DNA of 64,000 bases from Clostridium mobile (GTDB lineage: Bacteria > Bacillota > Clostridia > Clostridiales > Clostridiaceae): the NCBI RefSeq assembly GCF_018918285.1, contig NZ_JAHLQF010000001.1:496001-560000 (forward strand), written 5' to 3'. How positions within the stretch are numbered: position 1 is the first letter of the stretch; each line of letters starts with the position of its first letter. A program made the position numbers and the translations under genes. This document shows, piece after piece, positions 45,103 through 54,655 of this stretch. Below the pieces are notes generated by a model, which ran no database searches, was not told the origin of the DNA, and saw only the letters and a program-made list of their open reading frames with translations.

Positions 45103-48100
45103 TTAATTACTCTTTTTCATTTTTTCTTCTTTAAATATTAATCCAGCTCCTACAAGAATTAATAGTATTCCTATTACCATTAAAACTGTAGTATCTATGA
45201 TACTTCCGGTTTTAGGAAGAATTTTATTGTTTTTATTAGAACTATTTTCATTTGGATTTTTTTCATTTTCAGCAATTTCATTCTGTGCAATGGAACTTTT
45301 TCCTGGCTTATTGTCTTTGCTAGTGTCTTTTCCTGGCTTTTTATCTTCAACAGATGCTTTTTCCACTTCATTTTGAACCGTGAATTTTTGTGTTTCTGAG
45401 GAACCTATAGAAACAATTATAACCTCATTACTTAGGACATATCCTTTAGGTGCTTTTGTCTCTTTAGCTGTGTAATTTCCATAGCCCAAGCCTTCAAATA
45501 GAACTATTCCATCTGATCTTGATATAGCAGTTTTAACTATTCTTCCATCTTCATGGTATAGTGTAAATTCTGCTCCACTAAGAGGTTTTTTATTTTTATC
45601 CACTTTATTAATCTCAATGGCCCCTCTAATTTTGGTATTTTTAATAGTTCCAATATCATAGGTCTTTCCATTTTGATTTACTTCAACAAAAATTGTCTCA
45701 TTGGAAATAGCATATCCTTCAAGTGGCTTTGTTTCTTTAACAGTATATTTACCATATGACACATCTTTAAATTGTGCAACTCCCTTATCATCTGTTAAAG
45801 CAAGCTGAATTAAATTTTCATTTGCATCAATTAGTGCAAATTCTACACCTTTAAGAGGTTTATCATTTTCATCAACTTTTTTAACATTCACTGTTCCTTT
45901 AATGCTACCTCCAGATCCTCCAGAACCTCCTCCCCCACTGGTAATCTTTGTATTAACAAATTTATATGGATTTGCATGTACAGTAACTCCATGTTCATTA
46001 ATACTTGCAGTCAAGGTCTTGTAGGAAAGATAATATCCACTAATAGCTTTTGTCTCCTTTATATTGTAGTTTCCATACTCTACGTCTTTGAACTGTACAA
46101 TTCCATTTTCATCACTGATTGCAGTATCTATAGGATTTTTATAAGCTGTATCATCACTCTTATAAAGCTTAAATTCTGCACCTTTAAGAGGATTTTCATT
46201 TTGTCCCACCTTGATAAATTCTATATTTCCTCTTATTTTTGTGTTAGGAACTGTATATGGATCTACCTTTACAGTAGCTCCGTTTTCACTAATAGTTGCA
46301 TTTAAAACTTGTGAAGATGGATTATATCCATCAGGTGCTTTAGTCTCCTTTATACTGTAGCTTCCATATTCCACATTTTTAAATTGTACAATCCCATTCT
46401 CATCGCTAATCGCAGTATTTATAGGGTCTTGATAATTAGTATCATCACTCTTATAGAGTGTAAATTCTGCTCCTTGAAGTCCAGATTCCTCTGCATTTTC
46501 TTCTGTTTTCTTAAATTCTATTATTCCAGTAATTTTATCATTCACATACTCATATGTGATACTCTTTTCATCATTTCTACCTTTTAATTGAAAAGTATAA
46601 ACTTCATCGCTTAAATTATAGCCCTCTGGTGCTACTAATTCTTTAATAGAATAATCTATATCGAATTTTAGTTTATCAAACAGAACAGAGCCGTCATCTC
46701 CTGTAGATTGAGAAACTTTTATAACATTCTCGTATCGATCTAAAAGTTGAAATACTGCTCCCTTAAGTTTTTTCGTAGAGTCATTACTATCAACCTTTAC
46801 AATATTAATCTTTCCAGTTTGTCCTGTTCCTCCACCGCCACCAGTAGAATACCAAACTCCCACTGGTTTTGAAGTAGAATTCTCAATAATCCCAGTTCCA
46901 CTAAAAGATACTGAATTTGTGAAGGTAGCTGTTTTAGTTGCATCCGTTCTAAAGGTTAGTTTAAAAGCTCCATCTATTGAGCCTGGAAAATTAAATGTAA
47001 ACTCTCTAGTTTCAATATCATATTTAACATTCTCTTTGTTAAGTAGTACTTCCTCCCCTTGTGTAAGAATACCTTTAGTATCTACAGTCATTTTGTATAA
47101 TTTTACTGTATCTGTATCTAGCACTAGTCCCTCTTGAAGCTGATCAGTTATAGTGGCATCCTTTATTGGAATACTAGCACTATTAATAATTACCTCCCAA
47201 TCAATATAAGAATTTCCGCTTGTATAATTAGCTACCTTGCTCACCACTGAATTCTTAATAGTCTGAGTTCCAGTGCTCTTCACATTGGGTGGTATTTCAT
47301 CTCCAATTAAAGAGGCGGTATTACTCACGACTTTATTGCCATTGGTATTAAAAATTGATAAATCTATAATTCTTGTTTTGAAGGTAATTGTCTGTTCTGT
47401 GTTGATTTTCTCTGGGAACCTATACCTAAAAATTCTTTCTTTAAAATCAAAACTGTAATTCTTTGAATCCGCTTCTTTTCCTCCAATCATCACAGAGCCT
47501 TCTGCAAATTCCTGACCTTCTGGAATAGCATCCTCAACAACAGCATTAGTTATAGGCATTCTATTTTTATTCACTTTAATTTCCCAGGTAATTTCTTTTG
47601 TTACATAATCATAATCTTTACCGCTCTTTTGAATTACCTGGCTGCTTACCCTCTGCCATCCCGTAGATTTAGATGTAGGTATATCCGGTTGGGTAAGTGT
47701 AGCCGTATTATGATAGTCTTTACTTGTATTGGCAGCATACACATTAGGATCTGTTATCTTTGTTTTAAAGATTATAGTATGTGTGGTTTTATCAATTGGA
47801 CCATTAAACCTATAGATTAGCGTTCCTGTTTTTTCTTTATCTCCATCTAAAGCCTTTGTATAAGTAAATCCATCAGTGATTGGCTTCCCATCAAATTCTG
47901 TTGATCCCTCCACATATTGTTGACCTATAGGAATATGATCTGTAACCACAGCACCCTTACCAATAAGTATTTTATTAGTGTTTACAGTAATTCTCCAAGT
48001 AATAATACTAGTAGAAGCATCATAGTTTATCCCTTGTTTCTGAATAATACTAGTTGGAACACCAACAGTTCCAGTACCCTTAGCATCTCCAGGCACACCC

Positions 48101-49899
48101 TCACCTGTTAAGATAGCTTCATTTTCATAATACTTCGCATTATTTGAATTATAGGCATCTGGGTCCGTTACATCTGTTGAAAAAGTAATAGTATGTGGCT
48201 CATTTATAGTTCCTTTAAAAGTATATTCAAATATATTATTGTTATAGGTGTAGTCTGACACAGATTTTCCATCTACTTTTACACTACTTTCATCTAGAGT
48301 CAGCCCTTCTGGTATATTATCTGTAACCTTTGCATTTGTGATTGACTGTGCATTGTTGTTTATATTAATCGTCCAGTCAATTTGCTTTCTTTCCCCGCTG
48401 TACCATCCACTTTTATTAATATAATTTATATTTACTTCAACATATGCATCATTTGACTCTGTACTTGTGCCATCATGAATTAAAATTGCTTTATTGTACT
48501 GACGAGTTACTTTTCCATGTGACTCAAAAGCCTTTGGATCTGTTACTTTAGTCTTGAAAGTTATGGTGTGTGTTGTTTTATCAATTACATCATTAAACTT
48601 ATAAGTCAACGTTCCTGTTTTACTCGAATCTCCATATGCAGCCTTTATATAGGTAAATCCATCTGAGGTTGGATTACCATCAAACTCTGTGGAGCCTTCT
48701 ACATATTGTTGACCTATAGGGATATCATCTTTAATCACAGCATCCTTAACTTTCACTTTTTCTCTATTTACTTCTACTTTCCATGTAATTTCATTTGTAG
48801 ACGAATTATATTCGCCGTATTTTATAATAGAAGTATCTACAGGTGCAGGTTGTTCAAAATCCACTTCAATAGTAACAGGTTTTGCATCTCCTTGAAGATT
48901 GAAGGTAATCTTTACAGGATTCTCATTTCCTATTTCCTCTTCCTTGAAATGACAACTGGCATAAATATAACCTTTTACATTTGAATGTTCACTTGCATAT
49001 TTTGTAAATGTAATTTTTACGCTTCCATCTGTGCCTATATGCATATCTGCTATTTTATTTCCATCATCGTCATTAATTGGCTGGTTAATATCTTGTACGA
49101 TATGGATCTGAGGTGGTAGCTGCATTCTATAAAAGTCCCCTTCTTTTACAGTTTCATCATTTGGAATAGACCAGTCATAACTAACACGAATCTCTGATTT
49201 CTTATCCACATTACCTTCTAATGGATTTCCATCTCCGTCTGTTAGTTTAACGCCTGTGATAAACTGAAATTTATCTGTAATATCTACAGGTTCATTTATA
49301 GATTCATTTGTAGATGGATCTTGATTTTCAGGTTCTTCAACAGAATTATCTACAGGTGCAGGTTCTCCAAAATTCACATTAATAATAACAGGCTTTTCGC
49401 TTCCTTGAAGATTAAAGGTAAGCGATACAGAATTTTCATTTTCTATGTCACTTTCCCTAAAATTACAATTAGCATAAAAAGAGCCTGTTACATCAGATTC
49501 TTGACTTTCATATTCTGAAAATGTAATTTTTACATTCCCATCTGTACCTATATGCACATCTGCTATTTTATTTCCACCATCAGTAATTTCTTCATTGATA
49601 TCTTGTGTGATATGGATTTGACTCGGTAGCTGCATTGTGTAAAAGTCCCCTTCTTTTACAGTTTCATCATTTGGAATAGACCAGTCATAACTAACACGAA
49701 TCTCTGATTTCTTATCCACATTATCTCCTAATGGGTTTCCATCTCCATCTGTTAGTTTAACATCTGTGATAAACTGAAATTTATCTGTGATATTTGTAGA
49801 CTCATTTGCTTTTACACTAGTAAAAGGTATAATTACCGAGAAAACCTCCAGCAGAAACATAATTGCCGTGGTGATTGCTAAAAATCTTTTTCTTCTCAT
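45103..49899 (-). CDS. Giant LPKTG-anchored surface adhesin with Cna-type domains
   Basis: 1598 residues. Sec signal (to about KANES); two near-identical ~170-residue N-terminal adhesin domains (ITDKFQFIT...VKLTDGDGNPL); five ~130-residue collagen-binding-like units (ITW.V.VN..., then P.GQ.YVEGS or equivalents); a GGGGG linker; five Cna-B/SpaA units, each ending K(E/D)TKAP.GY.LS or close; a Ser/Asn-rich wall region; sorting signal LPKTG, hydrophobic helix and KKSN tail. Cna-B units normally hold Lys-Asn isopeptide bonds. A sortase gene lies 5 kb away. The start at 49899 follows GGGAGGGG. Four 11-bp repeats lie upstream. Confidence 0.93.
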   Translation of the reverse strand: MRRKRFLAITTAIMFLLEVFSVIIPFTSVKANESTNITDKFQFITDVKLTDGDGNPLGDNVDKKSEIRVSYDWSIPNDETVKEGDFYTMQLPSQIHITQDINEEITDGGNKIADVHIGTDGNVKITFSEYESQESDVTGSFYANCNFRESDIENENSVSLTFNLQGSEKPVIINVNFGEPAPVDNSVEEPENQDPSTNESINEPVDITDKFQFITGVKLTDGDGNPLEGNVDKKSEIRVSYDWSIPNDETVKEGDFYRMQLPPQIHIVQDINQPINDDDGNKIADMHIGTDGSVKITFTKYASEHSNVKGYIYASCHFKEEEIGNENPVKITFNLQGDAKPVTIEVDFEQPAPVDTSIIKYGEYNSSTNEITWKVEVNREKVKVKDAVIKDDIPIGQQYVEGSTEFDGNPTSDGFTYIKAAYGDSSKTGTLTYKFNDVIDKTTHTITFKTKVTDPKAFESHGKVTRQYNKAILIHDGTSTESNDAYVEVNINYINKSGWYSGERKQIDWTININNNAQSITNAKVTDNIPEGLTLDESSVKVDGKSVSDYTYNNNIFEYTFKGTINEPHTITFSTDVTDPDAYNSNNAKYYENEAILTGEGVPGDAKGTGTVGVPTSIIQKQGINYDASTSIITWRITVNTNKILIGKGAVVTDHIPIGQQYVEGSTEFDGKPITDGFTYTKALDGDKEKTGTLIYRFNGPIDKTTHTIIFKTKITDPNVYAANTSKDYHNTATLTQPDIPTSKSTGWQRVSSQVIQKSGKDYDYVTKEITWEIKVNKNRMPITNAVVEDAIPEGQEFAEGSVMIGGKEADSKNYSFDFKERIFRYRFPEKINTEQTITFKTRIIDLSIFNTNGNKVVSNTASLIGDEIPPNVKSTGTQTIKNSVVSKVANYTSGNSYIDWEVIINSASIPIKDATITDQLQEGLVLDTDTVKLYKMTVDTKGILTQGEEVLLNKENVKYDIETREFTFNFPGSIDGAFKLTFRTDATKTATFTNSVSFSGTGIIENSTSKPVGVWYSTGGGGGTGQTGKINIVKVDSNDSTKKLKGAVFQLLDRYENVIKVSQSTGDDGSVLFDKLKFDIDYSIKELVAPEGYNLSDEVYTFQLKGRNDEKSITYEYVNDKITGIIEFKKTEENAEESGLQGAEFTLYKSDDTNYQDPINTAISDENGIVQFKNVEYGSYSIKETKAPDGYNPSSQVLNATISENGATVKVDPYTVPNTKIRGNIEFIKVGQNENPLKGAEFKLYKSDDTAYKNPIDTAISDENGIVQFKDVEYGNYNIKETKAISGYYLSYKTLTASINEHGVTVHANPYKFVNTKITSGGGGSGGSGGSIKGTVNVKKVDENDKPLKGVEFALIDANENLIQLALTDDKGVAQFKDVSYGKYTVKETKPLEGYAISNETIFVEVNQNGKTYDIGTIKNTKIRGAIEINKVDKNKKPLSGAEFTLYHEDGRIVKTAISRSDGIVLFEGLGYGNYTAKETKAPKGYVLSNEVIIVSIGSSETQKFTVQNEVEKASVEDKKPGKDTSKDNKPGKSSIAQNEIAENEKNPNENSSNKNNKILPKTGSIIDTTVLMVIGILLILVGAGLIFKEEKMKKSN

Positions 49900-49958
49900 T
49901 TTTCCCCTCCCTTTCAAAATACTATATTTAATTTTGCGATAAATTTTATTTTATCAAT

Positions 49959-50018
49959 TTTATACTAATCTACTGTCCTAACAAGGCTCTAACAAACTTC
50001 TCACATACTTCTCACAAA
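49959..50018 (-). promoter_or_regulatory. Four 11-bp direct repeats and -10 upstream of the adhesin
   Basis: On the minus strand the 11-mers are TTTGTGAGAAG (50008-50018), TATGTGAGAAG (49997-50007), TTTGTTAGAGC (49986-49996) and CTTGTTAGGAC (49975-49985), exactly abutting. A TATAAA -10 (49959-49964) lies ten bases on, so the repeats replace a normal -35. This is the layout of a SARP-type activator site. Confidence 0.8.
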
Positions 50019-50046
50019 TTGAGAGAAATATAAATTATTTCATATC

Positions 50047-50090
50047 AAATACAAAGCCCTATGTTTGAAAAAACATAGGGCTTTGTATTT
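50047..50090. terminator. Terminator of the response-regulator gene
   Basis: Perfect 20-bp stem, 50047-50066 and 50071-50090, with loop GAAA. Its flanks are AT-rich on both sides. Confidence 0.85.
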
Positions 50091-50126
50091 AATATTTATT
50101 TTTCTGAGAGAGATTTAATTCCTCGC

Positions 50127-51248
50127 TCACAATTTCACCAATAAGTTTTCATAAAGTTTTTTAGTTGATTCTTTTGGAGGTATACGAAGTTCATCTTTAA
50201 ATAATTTATTTAGCCTCTTATAATGGCTAACTAATTCTACTCTATTTCCTATATTAAAATACACCTTCATCATTAATTCATGAGCTTCTTCATCAAAGGG
50301 ATTTTTTTTAATAACTTTGTCCAAATATTCTTCCGCTTTATAATAAAAATTTTTTTCCGTATAATATTTGGCTATATTTTTTGCACTAGTTAAATAATAT
50401 CTGCTTATTTTTTCATTTAATTCTATAGTCCAAATATAATCCTCATTTCCAAATAGTATCCCTTTATAGGAATCAATAATTTTCTCATAATTCATTATGT
50501 TCTTCTCGTTTACTACAGGATTATTTTCAATAAAAGCTTGAAAGTCCCATACATCGCAACGAAAATCTTCTAAATCTATTCTATATTTTCCACTTCGATA
50601 ATGCACTATATTATCTATTGCTGTATTTTTAAAAACAGATTTTAGTCTATATATTGTACTGTGCAAGTTATGCTCTGCTTTTTTAGGAGGTGAATCTGGC
50701 CAAAGTATATCACAAAGCTCCCATTTGTCTATTTCTTCTCCGTTTTTATAAACAAAATATGCAAACAATTCCTGGACCTTTGCAGTAGACCATTTAATAA
50801 TTTCATTACCTAAGCTTCCATAAACTCTAAAGCCTCCTAAACAAAATATTTTATTTTCCTTGTCTTCTTCTAAGTTAATTTCCTGTATGTTTCTGTTTTT
50901 CAATAGCCTACTTACGGTCACATTTAAATCTTCTTCTGTAATTGGCTTTAAAATATAATTTACTGCGTTAACTTTAAACGCTTCTAAGGCATATTTCTCA
51001 TGAGCAGTTACGAAAACTATCTGTATATTCTCATCAAAGCTCATAACTTTTTTAGCAAATTCTATTCCACTCATATATGGCATCTCTACATCTATAAAAA
51101 TAACCTCTGGTAAGAGTTTTAATATGTTTTCTAAAGCTTCTTTAGGATTACTAAATTCTCCTATTATTTTTAAATGCTTATTCTTATTAATAAGCATTTT
51201 CATTAGTTCCAAAATTGGTTTTTCATCTTCTACAATTATAGTTCTCAT
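50127..51248 (-). CDS. Response regulator with SARP/BTAD output domain
   Basis: 373 residues. Receiver domain residues 1-120 with acidic pocket VEDE, phospho-acceptor D53 (FIDVEMPYMSG) and KP switch. Then a winged-helix DNA-binding domain (KWSTAKVQELFAYFVYKNG, WPDSPPKKAEHNLHSTIYRLKS) and a C-terminal BTAD tetratricopeptide-like region. SARP-type domains bind direct repeats spaced 11 bp (known from Streptomyces). Two such repeat sets exist in this locus. The gene follows the kinase gene by 30 bases. The start at 51248 follows GGGAGG. Confidence 0.92.
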   Translation of the reverse strand: MRTIIVEDEKPILELMKMLINKNKHLKIIGEFSNPKEALENILKLLPEVIFIDVEMPYMSGIEFAKKVMSFDENIQIVFVTAHEKYALEAFKVNAVNYILKPITEEDLNVTVSRLLKNRNIQEINLEEDKENKIFCLGGFRVYGSLGNEIIKWSTAKVQELFAYFVYKNGEEIDKWELCDILWPDSPPKKAEHNLHSTIYRLKSVFKNTAIDNIVHYRSGKYRIDLEDFRCDVWDFQAFIENNPVVNEKNIMNYEKIIDSYKGILFGNEDYIWTIELNEKISRYYLTSAKNIAKYYTEKNFYYKAEEYLDKVIKKNPFDEEAHELMMKVYFNIGNRVELVSHYKRLNKLFKDELRIPPKESTKKLYENLLVKL

Positions 51249-51278
51249 TGACTTATCCCTCCCCAACAACGTATTAAA

Positions 51279-54200
51279 CTATAAATGTTCAATAGATATA
51301 GTTACAGTTGTTCCTTCCCCTTCAATACTACAAATATTTATCTCTGCTTTATTTAATTTTCTAATTCTTTTGCTTATGTTTGAAAACCCTACTCCCTCAT
51401 CTTTAATATCAATATTTTTTAACTCTTCAATTTTTTCCATGGGCATTCCAACTCCGGTATCTCTAACTGTAATATAGATTGTACCTCTTCTCTTTTTAGC
51501 TGAAACATATACAGTTCCCCCTTCACTTTTTTTATAAAGTCCGTGTTTTATTGCATTTTCCACCAAGGGTTGTATAGATAGAGATGGAATTTCTTCATTC
51601 ATAAGTTCTTGATCAATATCATATTCAATTTTAATTTTTTCTCCAAATCGAGCCTTTTCTATTTCTACATAAGCATCCACCATCTCTAGCTCTCGCCTTA
51701 ATAGTACAATCATTAGCTTATTATCTATATCAAAAGCTAACCTTAAATACTTACTAAAATTTATAAGAAGATTAGCAGCTTTTTCGCTATCAGTATAACA
51801 AAAAGAAATAATAGTACTTAGTGCGTTATATAAAAAATGTGGTTTTATTTGAGCTTGCAAAAAAGCTAACTCACTTTTTAGAGCATGCTCCATGGATTTC
51901 TTCAATGCAATTAGCGTTCTTGCTCTGCCAATTATTTCTTTTTCCTCAAAAGGCTTAGTTATAAAATCATTGGCTCCCGCTTCGAATCCTAAAAACAAAT
52001 CGTAATTGGTATTTCTTAGAGTTGATATCAATATTGGTAATTCAATAATAGAGTATTTTTCTCTAATTTTTTTACATATATCTATTCCTGAGATTCCTGG
52101 CATCATTACATCTAGGAGTATTAAATCAATTTTATTATTTCTTATTTTATTTAAAGCCTCTTCTCCTGAGAAAGCAGTTAAGATATTATAGCCCTCTCTA
52201 TGGAATATATTTAAAGCCGTCTGAACATTTAGTAGTTCATAATCTACTATTAAAATTGTGTCTTCAGCTTTTTCTCTATCCTTTGTTTTAGGATAATCTA
52301 TGGAGGATAATTTCTGAAAATATTTTATATCTTCCCTATTTGATACCTCACATAAATTACTTGCTTCTTCTGAATAAGGCAGTGAAAATACAAAGCAACT
52401 TCCCTTATTTACTTCTGACCACTCTAAATATATTTTTCCTTTCATTAATTCAACTAATTGACGAGTTATATACAGCCCTAAGCCAATTCCTTCTAAATTC
52501 AAAGATTCATAAGGTTTGAAAATTTTTTCTTGTTTATCTATTGGAATTCCAATACCTGTATCTTCTACAGATACATAAACCATATCATTGATTTTATTAC
52601 CGCTTATTTTTATTGTACCTTTTTCCATATTTTTCACAGCATTATTAATAAGATTAAATAAAATCTGCCTTACTCTATCTTTATCCCCCTTAACCATCAA
52701 TGATTCCTTTATATTGTTAATAATATTTATATTTTTGTTTTGTATTATATATTTATAGCTTTCTATCACTAAGTTAGTGCAAATTTTAATGTCTACTGTG
52801 GATATATTAATCTTTAATTGATTATTCTTTAACAAAGTTACATCTAATGTGTCATTTATAATATTACATAATCTTAAAGCTATATTTTTAGTGATTATTA
52901 TATCTTTAATATTTTTATCTTTTAAGGATTCGCTATTTTCTTTGATTATGGTTTCGGCTATGTTAATTATTCCATACAATGGAGCTTTTAATTCGTAGGA
53001 GGTTTTAGTGATAAATTCATCCTTAACTCTATCCATTTTTATAAGCTCATTTGACATCTTCTCCATATCTTTATAAGCTAGTGAGAATTTATAAGACATT
53101 ATAATAGCCATCAATATCATAAATCCACAAAGAGCAACTGAGCCTATTATTTTTGTATGAACTAAGTTAAATACATATAAAAAATTATTAGTTAGACAAA
53201 TAAATATACAAACTGTAGCTTGCAGAAAAATAACATTTTCTTTTCTTTCTAAAGTTCCATAGGAGTTTTTTAAAATCATGATTATTAATCTTGAAATTAC
53301 TATTATTAATAATACCGGAATAAAGATATACATAATTAAATTTAAATACGCATGTACTGAATATTTAATTATCAAAACTATTAATATGTATATACTGCTC
53401 ACTATATTAGTTATTTTGATTATAGGTTTGGACAATATTCTTTTATCTACTTCTCTTATGATTCTTAATAAAGATATTACCATTAGAATAACTGCGATTT
53501 CTTGAACTTTACAAAATAGCTCAAAGGGTATATATGGAAATAATTGCAATAATGATTTTTGTCCATTTAAAGCTAAGGATATCATAGTTGCTAAAAGATT
53601 TACTCCTGAATATAGATAGATTTTCTCTCCATTGCTTATAGAATAAATATTCAAACAATAAATTCCAAATAGAAATGCCAATATAGCCCCTGCCAGCTCA
53701 ATAGAGAAATTTGTCATAGTCATAAAACTAATATCCTTTTGAAGCCCAAAATATATTTTATATAAAGTTCCTTTAAATGGATAATCAAAGTTTGCCGTCT
53801 GCAGAATTATTTCAACTTTATCCCCTTGAATATTAAAATATGTGTCATAAGGTATATTTTTAGGATAATACTCCTTATTTTTCTCATCTGGATTACCACT
53901 TGAACCTTTTAAACTACCATTAACATATATTTTATTACTCATTTTAACGTTTTCTACTTTTAGCCCAAATACCTCATTTGAAGGATTTATTTTCATAACT
54001 AATCTATAGCTTCTAACCCCTTTAGGTTCTATAATATTATCATTTTTATCATCTATTCTAGTTGATGTTAGTTTAGCGTAGCCTGTTAATTTAGGTTCAT
54101 TGGGACCATTTTCATGAAAATCCTCTGGAGTAAGTAATTGATTATCATAAAGTTCCCACTCTCCATCTAACTTTACAGCTCTATTTTTATAAAAATCCCA

Positions 54201-54329
54201 TTGTGAAAGATCCATTTTTCCTTTTTCCGCAGGTAGAGGATTTTTATTGGGTGTTAAATCATAAAAAGATATAAAAAGTGAAACTAATAACATTCCTAAA
54301 ACTATAATTGATCTTAATATATTTTTCAT
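51279..54329 (-). CDS. Hybrid sensor kinase: 7TM sensor, degenerate HisKA, receiver, LytS-type kinase
   Basis: 1016 residues: signal/anchor; extracellular jelly-roll like 7TMR-DISM (40-200); seven helices (205-420); HisKA region at ~430-500 in which the phospho-accepting His is Tyr445 (KTSYELKAPL); HATPase with N, G1 and G2 boxes (550-650; VEDTGIGIP, GIGLGLYI); receiver (691-805, Asp740 in LLLDVMMPG); then a LytS-type His-kinase region with QIKPHFLYN (His831) and a second HATPase (RDTGVGMP). Signalling to the SARP regulator probably uses His831, while the first module looks unable to autophosphorylate in the usual way. Confidence 0.9.
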   Translation of the reverse strand: MKNILRSIIVLGMLLVSLFISFYDLTPNKNPLPAEKGKMDLSQWDFYKNRAVKLDGEWELYDNQLLTPEDFHENGPNEPKLTGYAKLTSTRIDDKNDNIIEPKGVRSYRLVMKINPSNEVFGLKVENVKMSNKIYVNGSLKGSSGNPDEKNKEYYPKNIPYDTYFNIQGDKVEIILQTANFDYPFKGTLYKIYFGLQKDISFMTMTNFSIELAGAILAFLFGIYCLNIYSISNGEKIYLYSGVNLLATMISLALNGQKSLLQLFPYIPFELFCKVQEIAVILMVISLLRIIREVDKRILSKPIIKITNIVSSIYILIVLIIKYSVHAYLNLIMYIFIPVLLIIVISRLIIMILKNSYGTLERKENVIFLQATVCIFICLTNNFLYVFNLVHTKIIGSVALCGFMILMAIIMSYKFSLAYKDMEKMSNELIKMDRVKDEFITKTSYELKAPLYGIINIAETIIKENSESLKDKNIKDIIITKNIALRLCNIINDTLDVTLLKNNQLKINISTVDIKICTNLVIESYKYIIQNKNINIINNIKESLMVKGDKDRVRQILFNLINNAVKNMEKGTIKISGNKINDMVYVSVEDTGIGIPIDKQEKIFKPYESLNLEGIGLGLYITRQLVELMKGKIYLEWSEVNKGSCFVFSLPYSEEASNLCEVSNREDIKYFQKLSSIDYPKTKDREKAEDTILIVDYELLNVQTALNIFHREGYNILTAFSGEEALNKIRNNKIDLILLDVMMPGISGIDICKKIREKYSIIELPILISTLRNTNYDLFLGFEAGANDFITKPFEEKEIIGRARTLIALKKSMEHALKSELAFLQAQIKPHFLYNALSTIISFCYTDSEKAANLLINFSKYLRLAFDIDNKLMIVLLRRELEMVDAYVEIEKARFGEKIKIEYDIDQELMNEEIPSLSIQPLVENAIKHGLYKKSEGGTVYVSAKKRRGTIYITVRDTGVGMPMEKIEELKNIDIKDEGVGFSNISKRIRKLNKAEINICSIEGEGTTVTISIEHL

Positions 54330-54402
54330 TAAATCTTATAATCCCCCATAATCTTTAATATATATTTACTTTTAAATTTATATAGCTTTATTCGAATCTT
54401 GT

Positions 54403-54457
54403 ATCATAATTATTTTCTCACAAATTTCTCACAAACTCCTCACAAATGTCTCATAAA
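54403..54457 (-). promoter_or_regulatory. Four 11-bp direct repeats upstream of the kinase gene
   Basis: Minus-strand 11-mers TTTATGAGACA (54447-54457), TTTGTGAGGAG (54436-54446) and TTTGTGAGAAA twice (54425-54435, 54414-54424), abutting exactly. A possible TATGAT -10 is at 54403-54408. Number, period, orientation and distance (85 bases to the ATG) mirror the set at the adhesin. Confidence 0.78.
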
Positions 54458-54530
54458 GTTTACTTATATTTCTTGTTATATCCATAGTTTACTATATTAT
54501 ATAAATTATAACTATACAATATTAAAAATA

Positions 54531-54599
54531 TTTTCCATATATAAATGCTATTATATGGAAAATAAACAACTTGACTAATCCAGTATTAGTCACTAAAAT
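54531..54599 (+). promoter_or_regulatory. Sortase promoter region with two inverted repeats
   Basis: TTGACT (54571-54576), 17 bases, TAAAAT (54594-54599). TGACTAAT (54572-54579) and ATTAGTCA (54585-54592) form a dyad in the spacer. Further up, TTTTCCATATA (54531-54541) pairs with TATATGGAAAA (54552-54562). All lie in the 326-base divergent gap. Confidence 0.6.
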
Positions 54600-54655
54600 A
54601 AACATGCATAGTAGAATAATTGCATTAAGTATCACTATACAAGGAGGGTGCCTCA

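Noticed and set aside
49975-50018. CRISPR-like short repeats
   Set aside because: The units are 11 bp with no spacers and lie at a promoter; this is an activator site pattern, not an array. No cas gene is present.
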